From SHYR01 sp034406555 (GTDB lineage: Bacteria; Chloroflexota; Dehalococcoidia; UBA2979), in NCBI GenBank assembly GCA_034406555.1, contig DASCRM010000092.1, positions 1 to 10,877 on the forward strand: DNA of 10,877 bases. Direction: 5' to 3'. Positions 1 through 6,675 of this stretch are shown here, piece by piece. The notes under the pieces were generated by a model. That model had not been told where the DNA came from, did not search any database, and saw nothing but the letters and a program-made list of their open reading frames with translations. Position numbers and translations under genes: made by a program. Each line of letters begins with the position of its first letter. Within the stretch, counting starts at the first letter, position 1.

Positions 1-385
1 CGCAGATCACGTGCAGCACGTGCCCGCCCCCGATCGCGTAGCCCGCGACCAGTGCGATCACCGGCTTCGGCATCGACCGGATGTATCGCTGGAGCGGCAA
101 GACGTTCAGTCGAGGCACGCCGTCGTCGCCGACGTAGCCGCCATCGCCGCGCACTCGCTGGTCGCCGCCGGAGCAGAACGACCGCCCGCCCGCGCCGGTC
201 AGCAGCACCACGCCGATATCGGCGTCCGCGCCGGCGTCGTGGAACGCCTCCGTCATCTCATCGATCGTCTTCGGACGGAACGCGTTGTGCAGCTCCGGCC
301 GGTTGATCGTGATCCTCGCGATACCTTCCGCCTTCTCATAGAGAATGTCGGTGTACTCGCTTACCGGCTGCCAATCGATGCTCAT
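1..385 (-). CDS. menB: 1,4-dihydroxy-2-naphthoyl-CoA synthase (MenB), 5' part only
   Basis: MenB is a cytoplasmic crotonase-fold enzyme that closes the second ring of menaquinone, turning o-succinylbenzoyl-CoA into 1,4-dihydroxy-2-naphthoyl-CoA. The window holds the first 128 codons, under half of a family member of about 270-300 residues; the gene runs off the left edge. Visible features are the crotonase start LHNAFRPKT (32-40), the MenB-type SGGDQ block (72-76) that supplies an oxyanion-hole glycine, and GYAIGGGHVLH (115-125), which contributes the second one. SGGDQ followed by a RG..GY segment, LNVLPLQ and PKPVIA is MenB-like rather than generic enoyl-CoA hydratase. The later catalytic Asp/Ser/Tyr region is outside the window. 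The ATG at 385 is chosen because GGGAGG lies about 5 bases upstream. It follows menH in the same direction after a 217 bp gap that carries repeat copy R1 and a possible private promoter. Identification is firm; intactness cannot be judged. Confidence 0.93.
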   Translation of the reverse strand, partial: MSIDWQPVSEYTDILYEKAEGIARITINRPELHNAFRPKTIDEMTEAFHDAGADADIGVVLLTGAGGRSFCSGGDQRVRGDGGYVGDDGVPRLNVLPLQRYIRSMPKPVIALVAGYAIGGGHVLHVIC

Positions 386-478
386 CGCGTCCTCCCGCCA
401 ACCCATCTCAGCACATGTTTACGACATTCCGGACCAGTCAGCGAGGCCCTGACGATTACAGGCGTGACAGACAGGACG

Positions 479-587
479 TTCCAATCCAATTCCACTCCGA
501 ATCCAGAGCATTCCAATCCAGGCAGGGCGTGGGGCGGCAGTCCCACATTTCTCGGGGCGGGAGGGCGGGCATTATATTGCGAAGGTT
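479..587 (+). repeat. dispersed intergenic repeat, copy R1 (diverged)
   Basis: This is the most diverged of four copies of one intergenic element. Its head (479-520) contains six TCCA units. The middle (521-554) can form only a weak hairpin, GTGGG (529-533) with CCCAC (542-546). The G-quadruplex motif GGGCGGGAGGGCGGG at 555-569 is intact, with loops C, A, C. The 18-base tail (570-587) matches the tail of R3 and R4 at 11 of 18 positions. It sits between menH and menB, which are both on the minus strand, so it is antisense to their transcript. Confidence 0.7.
571..576 (-). promoter_or_regulatory. candidate -10 box for menB (TATAAT)
   Basis: Read on the minus strand, this site is a perfect TATAAT hexamer lying 27 bases downstream of the menH stop and about 190 bases upstream of the menB ATG. 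No good -35 is present at the usual 16-18 base spacing (17 bases upstream reads CCTGCG), and a TTGAAC is only 8 bases away. It lies inside the tail of repeat copy R1. A perfect -10 in GC-rich DNA is uncommon, so a private menB promoter is plausible but unproven. Confidence 0.35.
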
Positions 588-602
588 CAACGACGCAGGC
601 AG

Positions 603-1424
603 CTACGCTGAGCCGTGAACCCGACGCAAGAACGGCAGCACTACCTCGCCGAACGCCTCCGGCCGCTCGATGTGCGCAGCGTGCCCGGCGTCATCGATCA
701 GCTGCACCTGCGCATCCGGCAGCCCCTGCGCCATCTCATGCGCGATCGCCGCGAACTTCCCGTCGAGCGCCCCGGCGACGAGCAGCGAGGGCGCCTGCAC
801 CTCGCGCAGGCGGTTGTGGATCGGCTCCTGCGCGCCCGCACCCATCCCTCGCAGACTGTTCGCCAGCCCCGTCGCGGAGTTGCGTAGCCGGCCCTCGCGG
901 ATCGCCGAACGCACCTCGTCGGGCAGCGAGCGCTGCGTCTCGAACAACGGTACGACCTCCCAAGAATCGACGAAGGCCGGCACGCCATCGCCCTCGATCC
1001 GCCCGGCGAGCTCCTCATCGCTGATCATGCGCGCGATGCGGTCCTTGCCGATCAGGCCGGAAGTCGCACCTTCCAGCACCAGCGCCGAGACCACATCCGG
1101 CCGTAGCGTGGCGAGCTGAAGCGCGGTGCGCCCACCCATCGAGTAGCCGAGCCACGCCGCGCGTTCGTGCCCGAGCGACCGCACCACCGCGACGAGATCG
1201 TTGGCGCAACGCTCCATCGCGTAGCGACCGACGTCCGGCGGCGCATCGGACTCGCCGTGGCCCACGATGTCGATCGCGATCGTCGTGAACTCGGGCGTCA
1301 GCAGCTCCATGATCGGCGTCCAACCGGCCGCAGCGCCCGTGAAACCGTGCAGCAGTACGACGGGAGGCCCCTCCCCCGCCTGCTCGACGTTCAGCGCCAG
1401 CCCATCGACGTCCACTCGCGTCAT
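603..1424 (-). CDS. menH: SHCHC synthase MenH (alpha/beta hydrolase fold)
   Basis: MenH eliminates pyruvate from SEPHCHC, the MenD product, to give 2-succinyl-6-hydroxy-2,4-cyclohexadiene-1-carboxylate in menaquinone synthesis. The 273-residue protein has the full alpha/beta-hydrolase layout: the oxyanion HGFTG (26-30), the GHGES strand-loop (55-59), the nucleophile elbow GYSMGGR (93-99) with Ser95, Asp221 in GALDGK, and His248 in AGHAAHIERP. The GYSMGGR and GHAAHxERP signatures are those of MenH, and length is normal for the family. The start ATG at 1424 overlaps the menD stop as ATGA, so the two are probably translationally coupled and co-transcribed. Alpha/beta hydrolases are easily misnamed, but the motifs plus the position directly after menD make this assignment strong. 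Substrate activity is inferred from family and context. Confidence 0.92.
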   Translation of the reverse strand: MTRVDVDGLALNVEQAGEGPPVVLLHGFTGAAAGWTPIMELLTPEFTTIAIDIVGHGESDAPPDVGRYAMERCANDLVAVVRSLGHERAAWLGYSMGGRTALQLATLRPDVVSALVLEGATSGLIGKDRIARMISDEELAGRIEGDGVPAFVDSWEVVPLFETQRSLPDEVRSAIREGRLRNSATGLANSLRGMGAGAQEPIHNRLREVQAPSLLVAGALDGKFAAIAHEMAQGLPDAQVQLIDDAGHAAHIERPEAFGEVVLPFLRRVHGSA

Positions 1425-3211
1425 CCTCGGGCCCCTGCCTCATCGAGGCCCGAGTCACTGAGGGCGGCGCGCACTGCCTCGTGTGCTCGCACCCACACCT
1501 GCTGATGCAGCTCCACGTTGCGAACGCGCTCCGTGCGTAATTCGAGCACCGAGAGCCCCGGCGTGCCGATCGCGGAGCTGAGCGCCTCGCCCCAGCCGCC
1601 GTCGACGCCGCTGCCCTCCAGCGTCGCGAAGCTGCCGCCGTGCATCTCCACCGCGCCTCGGAAGTCGAGACCATGCGGCGTCCCGAACCACTCTTCGAAG
1701 CGGTCGGGCAGCGCCTCGGCCTGCGGCAGGAAATGGAAGATGCCGCCACCGTTATTGTTCACCAGCAGCACCGTCAGGTCCAGCCCGTGGCGACGCAGCG
1801 CCCACAGTCCGTTCAAGTCGTGGAAGAACGAGAGGTCGCCGACCAGCAGCGCCACCGGGCCGCTGGTTCCCACCTCGCCAGCCGCCGCCGCGCCGACCGC
1901 CGACGAGACGACACCATCGATGCCCGAAGCGCCGCGCGTACCGACGATCCGCAACTCGCGACCGAGTGCCGGCAGAAACGAATCGAGATCGCGCACCGGC
2001 ATGCTGTTGCCCACGACCAGCGTCGCACCATCCGGCAGCGCGCCGGCCAGCTCCACGCCCGCGCGGCCCTCGAACGGCTCATCGCACGCATCGAGGGTCG
2101 CTCGCTGCGCCTCCCGCGCTGCCGCGTTCGCCGCCGTCCAGAAGTTCGCCCACTGCTCGTCGGTGGCATCGCCATCATCGAGGCGCACCAGCAGCGCGCT
2201 GCAGAACGCTTCAGGGTCCGCCCGCACCACCTCGGTCGCCAGCGCATCCGGATCGCGCCAGCCCGCGGCATCGACGACAACGTGCGACGCCTCCGTCAGC
2301 CCGACCAGCCACCCGTTCGTCGCCTTCGAGGTCAGCGCGGCACCGAATCGCAGCACCACCTCCGGCGTCACGGCAGCGGCGAACTGCTGATCGCGCAGCA
2401 GCGCGTCGTAGCTGTCGACTACCGACCCAAGGTCGTGACCGCCGACGCGCACCCCGGAAAGTGGGTCAGCGAGCACCGGCCAGCCCAGCGCCACAGCGAG
2501 CGCGACAATTTCGGTCACGGGTAGCGGCGGCGACTCCGGCCCGCAAACGATCACGCCGCGACGACCCGCGAAGTCCTCCGCGCAACGCGCCACGAGCTCT
2601 CCCGAGACTGCGGAGGCGACCGGCTCAACCTTCACGGTGGGCGTCGCGGTTGCCGCCCCAGCTCCATCCGCCGAGTTGGAGATCAGCGGCTCGCGGAACG
2701 GGAAGTTGAGGTGCACGGGCCCGGCCGGCGCACCCCTCGCCAGCTCAACCGCGCGTGCGGCGGTGCGGGTGGCGTAGCGCTCCACGGCCTCGCTGCCGTC
2801 GGCGACGGGCATATCGACCGCCCACCTCGCGTGGCTGCCGAAGAGCGCGACCTGGTCGATCGTCTGTGCCGCGCCGACAGCGCGCAGCTCCGGCGGCCGG
2901 TCGGCCGTCAGCACCACCAGCGGCACACGAGAGAGCCAGGCTTCGACCACCGCAGGCAAGAAGTTCGCCGCCGCCGAGCCGGACGTGCAGATCAGCGCCA
3001 CGGGCTCGCCGATCTCACGCGCCAGCCCCAGCGCGAAGTACCCCGCCGAACGCTCATCGAGGTGCAACCAGCTTCGGAACGACGCGTCACCGGTGAACGC
3101 CACCGTCAGCGGCGTCGACCGCGACCCCGGGCAGATCACGACCTGCGAGACGCCGGAGGCCCGCAGCTGCGCGGCAAAGCCAGCGATGTAGCGGTCAGCG
3201 GCCTCAGTCAT
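1421..3211 (-). CDS. menD: SEPHCHC synthase MenD (ThDP-dependent)
   Basis: MenD is the thiamine-diphosphate enzyme that joins 2-oxoglutarate (decarboxylated) to isochorismate, the first committed step of the classical menaquinone pathway. The protein has 596 residues, a little longer than E. coli MenD (about 556). The N-terminal Pyr domain shows CPGSRSTPL (27-35), HLDERSAGYFALGLA with the cofactor-activating Glu53, TSGSAAANF (76-84) and LTADRPPEL (101-109). The C-terminal PP domain shows GNSMPVRDLD (401-410), RGASGIDG (426-433), and the ThDP/Mg site GDLSFFHDLNGL (458-469) with NNNGGGIF (485-492). All expected cofactor residues are present. The ATG at 3211 is supported by AGAGG 7 bases upstream. 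The gene overlaps menH by 4 bases and lies 200 bp downstream of menF, the gap holding repeat R2. The middle region (about 175-400) is less conserved, as is usual for this family. Confidence 0.97.
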   Translation of the reverse strand: MTEAADRYIAGFAAQLRASGVSQVVICPGSRSTPLTVAFTGDASFRSWLHLDERSAGYFALGLAREIGEPVALICTSGSAAANFLPAVVEAWLSRVPLVVLTADRPPELRAVGAAQTIDQVALFGSHARWAVDMPVADGSEAVERYATRTAARAVELARGAPAGPVHLNFPFREPLISNSADGAGAATATPTVKVEPVASAVSGELVARCAEDFAGRRGVIVCGPESPPLPVTEIVALAVALGWPVLADPLSGVRVGGHDLGSVVDSYDALLRDQQFAAAVTPEVVLRFGAALTSKATNGWLVGLTEASHVVVDAAGWRDPDALATEVVRADPEAFCSALLVRLDDGDATDEQWANFWTAANAAAREAQRATLDACDEPFEGRAGVELAGALPDGATLVVGNSMPVRDLDSFLPALGRELRIVGTRGASGIDGVVSSAVGAAAAGEVGTSGPVALLVGDLSFFHDLNGLWALRRHGLDLTVLLVNNNGGGIFHFLPQAEALPDRFEEWFGTPHGLDFRGAVEMHGGSFATLEGSGVDGGWGEALSSAIGTPGLSVLELRTERVRNVELHQQVWVRAHEAVRAALSDSGLDEAGARG

Positions 3212-3243
3212 GCAGCAACCTCTCGGAACGCCTAGCTCTCGAT

Positions 3244-3327
3244 TCGATCCAATCTCCAGAACGAGGGGGAGCAGGGGGCGGAGCCCCCTGCTCTATGGGC
3301 GGGTGGGCGGGTCTTCTACCCAACGGT
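3244..3327 (+). repeat. dispersed intergenic repeat, copy R2 (best hairpin)
   Basis: Copy R2 lies between menF and menD and is antisense to both. The head has two TCCA units (3248, 3255). The core starts at 3263 and contains a perfect 11-bp hairpin at 3269-3293: GAGCAGGGGGC pairs with GCCCCCTGCTC around a GGA loop. Three bases later comes the G-quadruplex motif GGGCGGGTGGGCGGG (3297-3311), then the tail TCTTCTACCCAACGGT. The hairpin has no T-tract on the plus strand and no T-run on the minus strand, so it is not a standard intrinsic terminator. Confidence 0.85.
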
Positions 3328-3411
3328 CCCAGGCCACGATCGTCACGCAGCGTCAGCATCAGACTCGCACCGCCGCCCTCGAACCGATCGAGGCGCGACC
3401 GGGACAGCCGA

Positions 3412-4749
3412 TCAGCCAGCCGTCCCCGAGAGGGCCTCCGTCAGCGGATTGAACTTCAGCTCGACTTCCGCGAGCTCCGCCGCCGGCTCAGAGTCTCCCA
3501 TAATTCCGTTCCCGGCGAACAGCCACGCGCGCGTCCCGCGCACCAGCGCCGAACGCAGCGCCACGGCGAATTCCCCATCACCCGCGCCGTCGACCCAGCC
3601 GACCGGCCCGGCGTACCAGCCGCGGTCCATCGCCTCATGCGCCGCGATCACCTTGCGCGCCGCGTCGGTCGGCCATCCGCAGACCGCTGGCGTCGGGTGC
3701 AGCCGTTCGACGAGCTCCAGCACATCGACGCCGGGCAACGCCTCGCCGGAGATCTCCGTCGAGAGGTGTTGAATATTGCGAAACTTCCGCAGCTGCGGCT
3801 GATTCGGGGCGCGCAGGTTGATCGTCGCGTCCGTTAGCGCCTCGCGGATCGCGCGCACCACCGTCTCGTGCTCGATGCGATCCTTCGCACTCTCCAGCAG
3901 CGCCTGCCCGATCTCGGCGTCCTGCTGCTCCGTCATCCCACGTTGCGCCGAACCGGCGAGGCCAAGCACGCTCACCGCGCCGCCGGCGAGGGCGACCAGC
4001 AACTCCGGGCTGGCACCGAGGAACGTTGCGCCGCCCTGGCTGACCGTGAAGAGGTGGCAGTGCGGGTAGTCGCGCCTCAGCTTCGCCATCGTCGCGCCGA
4101 CGTCGATCGTCCCGTCGCCGCCGAGTTGGCGGGAGGCGGCAAGTACCGCCTTCTCGTACAGCCCGTCGCGCACCTCGGAAGCGATCGCGGCGACGCTCTC
4201 ACGCCACCGCTCGCGGTCGACATCGCGCAGCACCGCCAGCGAGGGGCCTGCGGGTGCCTCCTCAGCGGCGTCGGGGTCGATCAGCTTCGCGAGCCGCTGC
4301 GGATCGACTCCCGGTGCGACGACGACGCCGACCGTCCCGCCATCGCGTACGAACAGCAGCTCCGGCAGCACCAGCGCGCCGCACGCGAAACCATCCCATG
4401 GCCCGCCGGGCGGATGATCCTGCCGGAAGGCGAAGCCGCCGAGCATCCGAGGCCGCAGCGCTTCTGCCTCTGCCTCCGCCGCCCCATCAGTGCCCAGCAG
4501 TCGCGCGATATCGGGTCGCAGCGCGCTCGGCGTCTCGCCTGCGGGAAGCTCCGCGCGCCCAACCTCGCCGATCGCCACCAGTGCGAGATCCACGTCGGGC
4601 CGTTCGTATGAGGCGGTTACGCCACTCACGTCGCGTCGTGAGAGCAGCGCCGAGGGGTCGAAGGCGCTCGGCAGGCGCACACCCACGAAGCGATCGGGCG
4701 CGCCACCGCGCAGCTCGATCACACGCACAACGACCTGATCGCCGCTCAC
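3412..4749 (-). CDS. menF: isochorismate synthase MenF
   Basis: This is a chorismate-binding-family enzyme that isomerises chorismate to isochorismate, the entry step of menaquinone synthesis. It has 445 residues, typical of MenF. The C-terminal catalytic domain carries the family landmarks in order: EKAVLA with the likely general base Lys200, FLGASPELLV (243-252), LAGSAQRG (264-271), KDRIEHETVV (289-298) with a Mg-binding Glu, HLSTEISG (328-335), LHPTPAVCG (350-358), GWYAGPVGW (377-385) with GEFAVALR (392-399), and GNGIMGDSEPAAELAE (413-428). The first 170 residues are the variable N-terminal part. The same fold serves EntC/DhbC and salicylate synthases, but the adjacent menD-menH-menB order supports menaquinone use. 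The start is GTG at 4749, with GGAGGGG 7 bases upstream. A terminator for the upstream protease gene lies in its 5' leader region. Confidence 0.94.
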   Translation of the reverse strand: MSGDQVVVRVIELRGGAPDRFVGVRLPSAFDPSALLSRRDVSGVTASYERPDVDLALVAIGEVGRAELPAGETPSALRPDIARLLGTDGAAEAEAEALRPRMLGGFAFRQDHPPGGPWDGFACGALVLPELLFVRDGGTVGVVVAPGVDPQRLAKLIDPDAAEEAPAGPSLAVLRDVDRERWRESVAAIASEVRDGLYEKAVLAASRQLGGDGTIDVGATMAKLRRDYPHCHLFTVSQGGATFLGASPELLVALAGGAVSVLGLAGSAQRGMTEQQDAEIGQALLESAKDRIEHETVVRAIREALTDATINLRAPNQPQLRKFRNIQHLSTEISGEALPGVDVLELVERLHPTPAVCGWPTDAARKVIAAHEAMDRGWYAGPVGWVDGAGDGEFAVALRSALVRGTRAWLFAGNGIMGDSEPAAELAEVELKFNPLTEALSGTAG

Positions 4750-4781
4750 GTCAGAACCCCTCCGCGTACACGCAATTCGTG

Positions 4782-4805
4782 AAAAAGCCGAGCCCCGGGC
4801 CCGGC
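4782..4805 (-). terminator. intrinsic terminator after the metalloprotease gene
   Basis: Read on the minus strand this is an 8-bp stem, GCCGGGCC with GGCTCGGC (one G-T pair), a CGG loop, and a run of five T directly after. It begins 67 bases beyond the metalloprotease stop and ends 33 bases before the menF GTG. It should separate the protease transcript from the men genes, or attenuate read-through into menF. Confidence 0.72.
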
Positions 4806-4871
4806 CGCCGCAGTATATGAGCGCGCGAATTTATGCGCCTGAGATCTGGGCCTGAGACGAACGAAGCCCAG

Positions 4872-6575
4872 CTAGCGGACGGGGATGCGGTGCTCTACCG
4901 TCGGTGCCTCGCTGACGCTGCTCACGATCGTGACCACCTCTGCGTGAGCATCGGCGGGGAAGAGCACGGCGATGCAGACCGCCCCGGGGAACAACACACC
5001 GCAGCGGCGGACGCGCGTACGCAGCGGATCGTCCGGCGGGCCGATGTAGAAATCGAACGACCGCTTCGCTCCCGCAACATTGACCGCACCGAAAATCGTC
5101 CACTTCGTGGGGCCGGCATCGATCCCCAGCGCGAAAAAGTCGTAGTCAATGTCCCAGGCGGGCCAGCGCAGCCCCCCGGCGAGCGGTCCGGTGCCGACCG
5201 CGGAGCAACCCAGCGAGTTGCAGGCCTTCATCGAGGTCTCCCGTACCCCCGTCGTCAGGACACGTCGGTCGCTCGCCACGCCCTTCGTCCCCAGCGTGAG
5301 GTCCCAGTCGACGGGCGCCGACGCCAGCTCGTGGTCGCTACAGGTCACCATGTCGGGTACCAGCGTCGATGCACCGCAGAGCTGATACGAACTTGCCCCG
5401 GTAACCGGTCGCCACCCGATCAGCGCATTTCCCTCGCTCGACGGCAGGAACGAGATCAGCGCCGGCGCCTGCGCAGGCGGCCCATCCGCAACCGCGACGG
5501 CGACGTCGACGCTCTCAGTAGCCGTGCCACGGTGGAAGAACGGGTCGAACACCGTCACCTCAAAGACCAGCGTCACACCAGTCGTCTGAGGGGCGACGAA
5601 ACTCACGCTTGAACCAATCGCGTCGAGAGCAACGGTGGGGCCGGAGAGCTGCACCCACTCGTACGTCAGCGGCTTGCCCTCCGGGTCACTACCACTCGCG
5701 TTCAGGATCACCATCGTGCCGACGTCGGTAGTCAGTCCGCTGCCCAGGGTCACCGTCGGCGCACGGTCGATCCCGTACAGCTCCTGCACTCGTTGCTGCT
5801 CGGAGAGGCTCGGACCGTCCGGGCAGGTTGAGACATCGGTGGGGTCGAAGGACGCGAACATCAAGTCGCCACTCACGTCGCTGTGGCCCAGGCCCAGGGC
5901 GTGGCCCATCTCGTGCTTTATCGTCGTCTGGAAGCACTGAAGGGGGACATCCGCCCGCGCCTGCTCATCCAGCACGATGTCCATCTCCGTGAAGTTGCGA
6001 TCGACGCTGCCGAAGGGCTCGCTCCACTGGCCTAGCGTCTGACCGGCCTGCGTGTCGGTCACGACAGCGCGGTTGTCGTCGAACCCGATTTCATTGCGGC
6101 CGTTCGTGAACTCGTATCGAAAGCTCGTCGGACAATCGCCGCTGTATCGCAGCCCGATCGCCGCCTCCGCATCACTCCACACGCGAATCGCAAGCTCGAT
6201 CGATTCGCGAAATTGCTCGGCCGTGACCGTGGAGGGCCGATTGAACTGGAAGGTGCAGAACTCGACCGGCATGCCGTCAGCCGCCCACCGGCCCGGCGGC
6301 GGGCCGAAGTCGTCCGTGAAGAAGTCGATCGTCAGCGGCACCGCGGAGTCGTGCGGCGAACCTTCACGCACCAGCACCACACCGCGGTCGTAGGGCACCG
6401 ACCCCCCGCCATCGCCAAGAGCGCGATCCGCGCCCCCCGCGAGCCAGCCGAGGGCAAACACCAGCGCGAGCACCGTGACTGCGGACAGCCTGCGCCTCGA
6501 ACGCCGTCTCAACTTCAGCGGCTCTTCGATGACCCATTCCTCCCGGAAGCGATCGCTACGCGACCTGTGGATCAC
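4872..6575 (-). CDS. secreted matrixin-like zinc metalloprotease with Ig/PKD-like and Fn3-like C-terminal domains
   Basis: This is a predicted exported M10-type metzincin of about 567 residues when read from the GTG at 6575. An arginine-rich n-region (23-29) and a hydrophobic stretch (about 31-48) make a signal peptide or anchor. The catalytic domain (about 80-270) has the zinc motif HEMGHALGLGH (His221, Glu222, His225, His231) followed by Ser-Asp and a likely Met-turn Met239 in GDLMF. Residues about 273-345 look like a PKD/REJ-type beta domain (SGSDPEGKPLTYEW), and about 370-465 like a fibronectin-III-type domain (GWRPVTGASSYQLC, then ACNSLGCS). The remaining C-terminus is unassigned. Eight or more cysteines suggest disulfides outside the cell. 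The start is uncertain: GTG 6575 has GGTGGAG upstream, while CTG 6518 and TTG 6512 sit closer to the signal peptide. The open frame continues to 6893, but that stretch would run inside the divergent gene and is rejected. The substrate is unknown. Confidence 0.85.
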   Translation of the reverse strand: MIHRSRSDRFREEWVIEEPLKLRRRSRRRLSAVTVLALVFALGWLAGGADRALGDGGGSVPYDRGVVLVREGSPHDSAVPLTIDFFTDDFGPPPGRWAADGMPVEFCTFQFNRPSTVTAEQFRESIELAIRVWSDAEAAIGLRYSGDCPTSFRYEFTNGRNEIGFDDNRAVVTDTQAGQTLGQWSEPFGSVDRNFTEMDIVLDEQARADVPLQCFQTTIKHEMGHALGLGHSDVSGDLMFASFDPTDVSTCPDGPSLSEQQRVQELYGIDRAPTVTLGSGLTTDVGTMVILNASGSDPEGKPLTYEWVQLSGPTVALDAIGSSVSFVAPQTTGVTLVFEVTVFDPFFHRGTATESVDVAVAVADGPPAQAPALISFLPSSEGNALIGWRPVTGASSYQLCGASTLVPDMVTCSDHELASAPVDWDLTLGTKGVASDRRVLTTGVRETSMKACNSLGCSAVGTGPLAGGLRWPAWDIDYDFFALGIDAGPTKWTIFGAVNVAGAKRSFDFYIGPPDDPLRTRVRRCGVLFPGAVCIAVLFPADAHAEVVTIVSSVSEAPTVEHRIPVR

Positions 6576-6593
6576 GTTGATGTCACTCCACCA

Positions 6594-6599
6594 ATTATG
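6594..6599 (-). promoter_or_regulatory. candidate -10 box for the metalloprotease gene (CATAAT)
   Basis: In the 100 bp between the divergent genes, the minus strand reads CATAAT, five of six matches to the -10 consensus, in a locally AT-rich patch. No convincing -35 is seen. If transcription began about 7 bases downstream, the leader would be very short and would cut into the Shine-Dalgarno-like GGTGGAG at 6586-6592, which argues either for a start further inside (6518 or 6512) or against this promoter. Confidence 0.28.
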
Positions 6600-6675
6600 C
6601 AATACCGGGGTCACTCGACTCGCGGCCCGCGTCCGCGTACCGCTCACCACGAGCGCCAATCCAAGGAGGAGTGCG

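Noticed and set aside
11..1024. Long plus-strand open frame across menB and menH
   Set aside because: It is an arginine- and proline-rich shadow of GC-rich genes on the minus strand, and it crosses an intergenic region without recognisable domains.
3269..3293. R2 hairpin as an intrinsic terminator of menF
   Set aside because: The stem is strong, but neither strand has a following T-run: on the plus strand it runs into the G-quadruplex motif, on the minus strand into CCCTCGTTC.
4812..4817. TATACT as the menF promoter
   Set aside because: No -35 is seen at 16-18 bases, and transcription would start at the terminator hairpin. Noted as a question rather than annotated.
6475..6675. Upstream extension of the M28-like gene
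   Set aside because: No ribosome site at the upstream ATG, while AAGGAGG is ideally placed before the ATG at 6676. The extension overlaps the metalloprotease coding region.
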